From: an uncultured Clostridiaceae bacterium
GTDB lineage: Bacteria > Bacillota > Clostridia > TANB77 > CAG-508
Direction: 5' to 3'
Assembly (NCBI GenBank): GCA_958402495.1
Contig: CATXTS010000097.1
Location: forward strand, 1-7,518
DNA: 7,518 nt
Below are positions 5,636-7,518 of the stretch, one piece after another. The notes beneath the pieces were generated by a model, which made no database searches, was not told where the DNA came from, and worked only from the letters and a program-made list of their open reading frames with translations. Each line of letters begins with the position of its first letter. Position 1 is the first letter of the stretch. Position numbers and translations under genes: made by a program.

Positions 5636-5662
5636 AATCTATATTTAGAGGAGGATTAAAAG

Positions 5663-6292
5663 ATGACTATTCCAGAGAAAAAAATATATCCACGTACAGG
5701 AGATAAACAAACTGTCTATTTGAAAAATGTAATTACCAACCCTTATATTATAGTAGGGGATTATACCATGTATCATGATTTTGTAAATGACCCTACAGAG
5801 TTTGAAAAAAATAATGTGTTATACCATTATCCCATTAACCAAGATAAATTAATAATAGGAAAGTTTTGTTCGATTGCTTGCCAAGCAAAGTTTCTATTCA
5901 ATAGTGCAAATCATAGTATGGCTTCTTTATCAACATATCCATTTCCACTTTTCTTTGAGGAGTGGGGATTAGATAAAAAAGAGGTAACAAAATCTTGGGA
6001 TAATAAGGGAGATATTTGTATTGGAAATGATGTGTGGATTGGCTATGATGCTGTGATTATGGCAGGTGTTTCTATAGGTGATGGTGCCATTATAGGAACT
6101 AGAGCAGTAGTAACAAAAGATGTGTTACCCTATACAATTGTAGGTGGCGTACCAGCAAAGCCAATTAGAAAACGTTTTTCAGAAGAGGTAATTTCTTCTT
6201 TATTAAAAAGTAAGTGGTGGGATTGGCCAATAGAGAGAATTAGACAGAATCTAAAGGCTATTCAAGCTGGTTGTATAGAGGATTTAAAATAA
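5663..6292 (+). CDS. Vat/CatB-related xenobiotic O-acetyltransferase (left-handed beta-helix)
   Basis: A 209-residue protein with the usual length and order of the XAT family, which includes streptogramin A acetyltransferases such as Vat(D). These use acetyl-CoA to acetylate a drug hydroxyl. Seen: VLYHYPIN (52-59); LIIGKFCSIACQAKFLFNSA (63-82); the catalytic-type His84 in NSANHSM; STYPFPLF (90-97). Hexapeptide coils follow (ICIGNDVWIGYDAVIMAGV, then SIGDGAIIGTRAVVTKDV), then GGVPAKPIRKRF (161-172) and the C-terminal helix with KWWDWPIERI (184-193). Chromosomal members are common in Bacillus and Clostridium, and most have no proven antibiotic substrate. The start is firm: GAGGAGG (5648-5654) lies eight bases before the ATG. 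It sits 84 bases after larC with no terminator between, so it is probably part of the same transcript. No convincing promoter of its own is visible. Confidence 0.87.
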   Translation: MTIPEKKIYPRTGDKQTVYLKNVITNPYIIVGDYTMYHDFVNDPTEFEKNNVLYHYPINQDKLIIGKFCSIACQAKFLFNSANHSMASLSTYPFPLFFEEWGLDKKEVTKSWDNKGDICIGNDVWIGYDAVIMAGVSIGDGAIIGTRAVVTKDVLPYTIVGGVPAKPIRKRFSEEVISSLLKSKWWDWPIERIRQNLKAIQAGCIEDLK

Positions 6293-6712
6293 AATTTTTT
6301 TGCAGAGGAATATCGGGTATATGAAGAATCTTTTATGAAGCAACAAGAAAATACAACAAGGGGCCATACTTTAGTCAACCAAAATGACCAAAATATGGCT
6401 ATAGATAATCAGGAAGAGGCCAATAGAACATTAGAGAAAGTCTCTATGAAAATAAAAGAAGGAACACTAACAAAGACTGGCGCTACTATTGTAATAACGG
6501 ATAAGAATGAAAGTCCCTATACTTATGGAACTTGGTATAGAATAGACAAAAAAGTAGAAGGTAAATGGAAGGCTTGCAAGCCAATTCTAGCAGATTATGG
6601 ATTTACAGAAATAGCCATGTTAGTTAGAAAAGATGGAACTTTAGAAATTAAAGAAGATTGGTCTTTGCTAAGTTGCTACAACTTGCTGTTTCCAGACGCA
6701 GAGAATTTTTAG
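6293..6712 (+). pseudogene. Fragment of an Ig-like-domain protein gene, truncated at both ends
   Basis: The frame is open from just after the acetyltransferase stop (6293), but its first ATG is at 6335 and has no ribosome site. From 6335 it gives 125 residues. Residues about 36-112 (VSMKIKEGTLTKTGATIVI, NESPYTYGTWYRIDKKVEGK, DYGFTEIAMLVRKDGTLEIK, EDWSLL) match the bacterial Ig-like domain seen in clostridial lipoproteins and M56-type proteins. In those, the domain normally goes on with a strand beginning about YGKL and ending in a lysine-rich tail. Here it stops at EDWSLL, and the rest (SCYNLLFPDAENF) is an out-of-frame reading of the HtpX fragment. There is no signal peptide. I read it as a decayed piece of a secreted or membrane protein gene. 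The domain call is from recall of the pattern. Confidence 0.6.
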
Positions 6713-6942
6713 CAGATGCGACTTCTGCCCAGCTAACGAGAAATCCGGATGGTTTAATTTCTGCTTTAGAAAAAATTTCAGCAGACCCCAATGAACTAAA
6801 AACAGCTAGCAGTTCTACTGCCCACATGTATATTGCCGAACCATTTCGTAAAAATGAAAATGGGAAAAAGAAAAAAACAAGTTGGTTTTCTACTCATCCT
6901 AGTACAGAGGAAAGAATTGAAGTTTTACGAAATTTAAAATAG
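6658..6942 (+). pseudogene. htpX: C-terminal fragment of HtpX-type M48 metalloprotease
   Basis: This 94-residue frame matches the last third of HtpX, a membrane zinc protease that degrades misfolded membrane proteins. Seen: AKLLQLAVSRRREFLADATS, then AQLTRNPDGLISALEKIS, and near the end STHPSTEERIEVLRNL. The glutamate of RREFLADA is the third zinc ligand of the family. The N-terminal membrane helices and the HEXXH motif, which should lie some 60-80 residues upstream, are absent. The frame can only open at TTG 6658, since TAA at 6649-6651 is in frame, and there is no ribosome site. It joins the Ig-like fragment in a different frame at about 6655-6672. It is therefore a deletion or recombination remnant and cannot be an active protease. 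Confidence 0.88.
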
Positions 6943-6971
6943 AGAAGACACTTTAAGTAAAGTGCCCTCCC
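6931..6971 (-). terminator. Terminator of the minus-strand 116-residue gene
   Basis: In minus-strand RNA a 13-bp stem forms: GGGAGGGCACTTT (6971-6959) with AAAGTGTCTTCTC (6954-6942), loop ACTT. Its three G-U pairs would be A-C mismatches on the plus strand, so the hairpin is built for the minus strand. The tail TATTTTAAATT is only moderately T-rich. It starts 44 bases after the stop codon at 7016 and overlaps the last codon of the HtpX fragment. Confidence 0.65.
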
Positions 6972-7015
6972 GTTATGCTATCATACACAACTGCTCTTAA
7001 TAAAGGATTGATAAA

Positions 7016-7366
7016 TTAGTTATCTTTTACTAATGTTTCTACGAGAGACATACCATACTCTCGTAATTCCCGAATAGGTAAGGAGAGTTTTTCTAAATTT
7101 GTTCTTCCTCCCATTATGTCTTCATGCAACTCCTGTTTGCATTCATTCTTAAAAATCTCGCACGCCTGTTGAAATACATTAATGTCAAACTCTATTTTTT
7201 TAGAAATGAGCATCTCTTTTACCTTTATGCTCATTTTGTCAAAATAGGCATCTTTGTACTTTTGATATCTCTCGTATTTTAGAGAAGAAGTATATAATAC
7301 CTCTGCACAATGCCAGGCATATAAACATCCTCCTGTTAACATACAAGCCCATGGTGTTAATGACAT
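7016..7366 (-). CDS. Unrecognised 116-residue protein with cysteine-rich N-terminus
   Basis: I do not recognise this family. The start is ATG 7366-7364, five bases after GGAGG (7376-7372). A longer in-frame start at 7495 is rejected because its extra 43 codons run through the promoter at 7449-7421. The product starts MSLTPWACMLTGGCLYAWHC, with cysteines at 8, 14 and 20 in a mildly hydrophobic segment that may dip into the membrane or bind a metal. The rest (about 28-116) is charged and looks helical (SLKYERYQKYKDAYFDKMSI, then VKVKEM-like heptads, FQQACEIFKNECKQELHED, and IRELREYGMSLVETLVKDN at the end). It is monocistronic, convergent with the HtpX fragment, and flanked by its own promoter and terminator, which supports it being a real expressed gene. 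Confidence 0.7.
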   Translation of the reverse strand: MSLTPWACMLTGGCLYAWHCAEVLYTSSLKYERYQKYKDAYFDKMSIKVKEMLISKKIEFDINVFQQACEIFKNECKQELHEDIMGGRTNLEKLSLPIRELREYGMSLVETLVKDN

Positions 7367-7420
7367 ACATACCTCCGTAATCCCCTTTATTAAGAAGCAA
7401 AAAACATATATGATATTCGT

Positions 7421-7449
7421 ATTATAATACTTTTCGAGTAAAAAAGCAA
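7421..7449 (-). promoter_or_regulatory. Promoter of the 116-residue protein gene
   Basis: On the minus strand, -35 TTGCTT (7449-7444), a 17-base spacer and perfect -10 TATAAT (7426-7421). It lies 54 bases upstream of the ATG at 7366, giving a leader of about 47 bases with GGAGG near its end. Confidence 0.72.
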
Positions 7450-7518
7450 ATTCTAACCATTGTACACAGCAATGAGGAATAAAAATAATTCGCAATAAAA
7501 AGGAAGAAAAGAAAGAAC

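Noticed and set aside
5608..5640. TTGTAT with TAAAAT as a promoter for the acetyltransferase gene
   Set aside because: Spacing and match to consensus are poor and there is no dyad like that of the two MerR-type promoters.
6280..6300. AAAATAAAATTTTTT after the acetyltransferase gene as a terminator
   Set aside because: There is a T run but no stable stem before it.
6995..7395. 12-base inverted repeat TCTTAATAAAGG (6995-7006) and its complement (7384-7395) flanking the 116-residue gene, as possible ends of a mobile element
   Set aside because: No transposase and no target duplication. Several 12-base matches are expected by chance in an AT-rich window of this size, and one copy lies in the leader of the gene.
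7367..7495. Longer start at 7495 for the minus-strand gene
   Set aside because: The extension contains a TTGCTT-17-TATAAT promoter and has no ribosome site, whereas GGAGG precedes the ATG at 7366.

Overview
The window is AT-rich, with AT-biased codons, strong AGGAGG-type ribosome binding sites, sigma-A-like promoters and intrinsic terminators. Its families (HlyIII/PAQR protein, flavin reductase-like protein, Isf-like flavoprotein, DUF362, LarC, Vat-like acetyltransferase) fit a low-GC Firmicute, most likely an anaerobic clostridium (Clostridiaceae or Lachnospiraceae type). The genus cannot be fixed from sequence alone.

Layout. Positions 285-1 (minus) hold the first 95 codons of a hemolysin III/PAQR-type membrane protein. 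A divergent promoter region (286-499) separates it from a flavin-reductase-like protein (500-1450), which ends in a strong terminator. Next come a MerR regulator of the AdhR/NmlR type (1583-1957) and a flavoprotein with an Isf-like cysteine motif (1961-2506), which form a two-gene operon. A single-pass membrane-anchored protein of unknown function (2664-3347) has its own promoter and terminator. A further operon follows: DUF362 protein (3510-4379), the nickel-pincer cofactor enzyme LarC (4382-5578), a 12-codon micro-ORF (5597-5635) and a Vat/XAT-type O-acetyltransferase (5663-6292). Positions 6293-6942 are a scar. A fragment of an Ig-like-domain gene runs directly, out of frame, into the C-terminal third of an HtpX (M48) protease that lacks its catalytic HEXXH. 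The last gene (7366-7016, minus) encodes an unrecognised 116-residue protein with its own promoter and terminator.

The main regulatory observation is that the promoters of the merR operon and of the DUF362-larC operon are built alike. Both have a TTGAC(A/T) -35 box, a 19-bp spacer and a dyad of the form ACNTNGAG-N4-NTCTAGGT in the spacer, after an identical 10-base start. This is how MerR-family activators mark their targets. I infer that the MerR protein, which carries a cysteine at the position of the AdhR aldehyde-sensing Cys52, controls both operons. It would thereby link an electrophile or thiol-stress signal to an Isf-like flavoprotein, a DUF362 protein and nickel-pincer cofactor maturation. 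LarA, LarB and LarE are absent from the window, so the enzyme that would use the cofactor is not visible.
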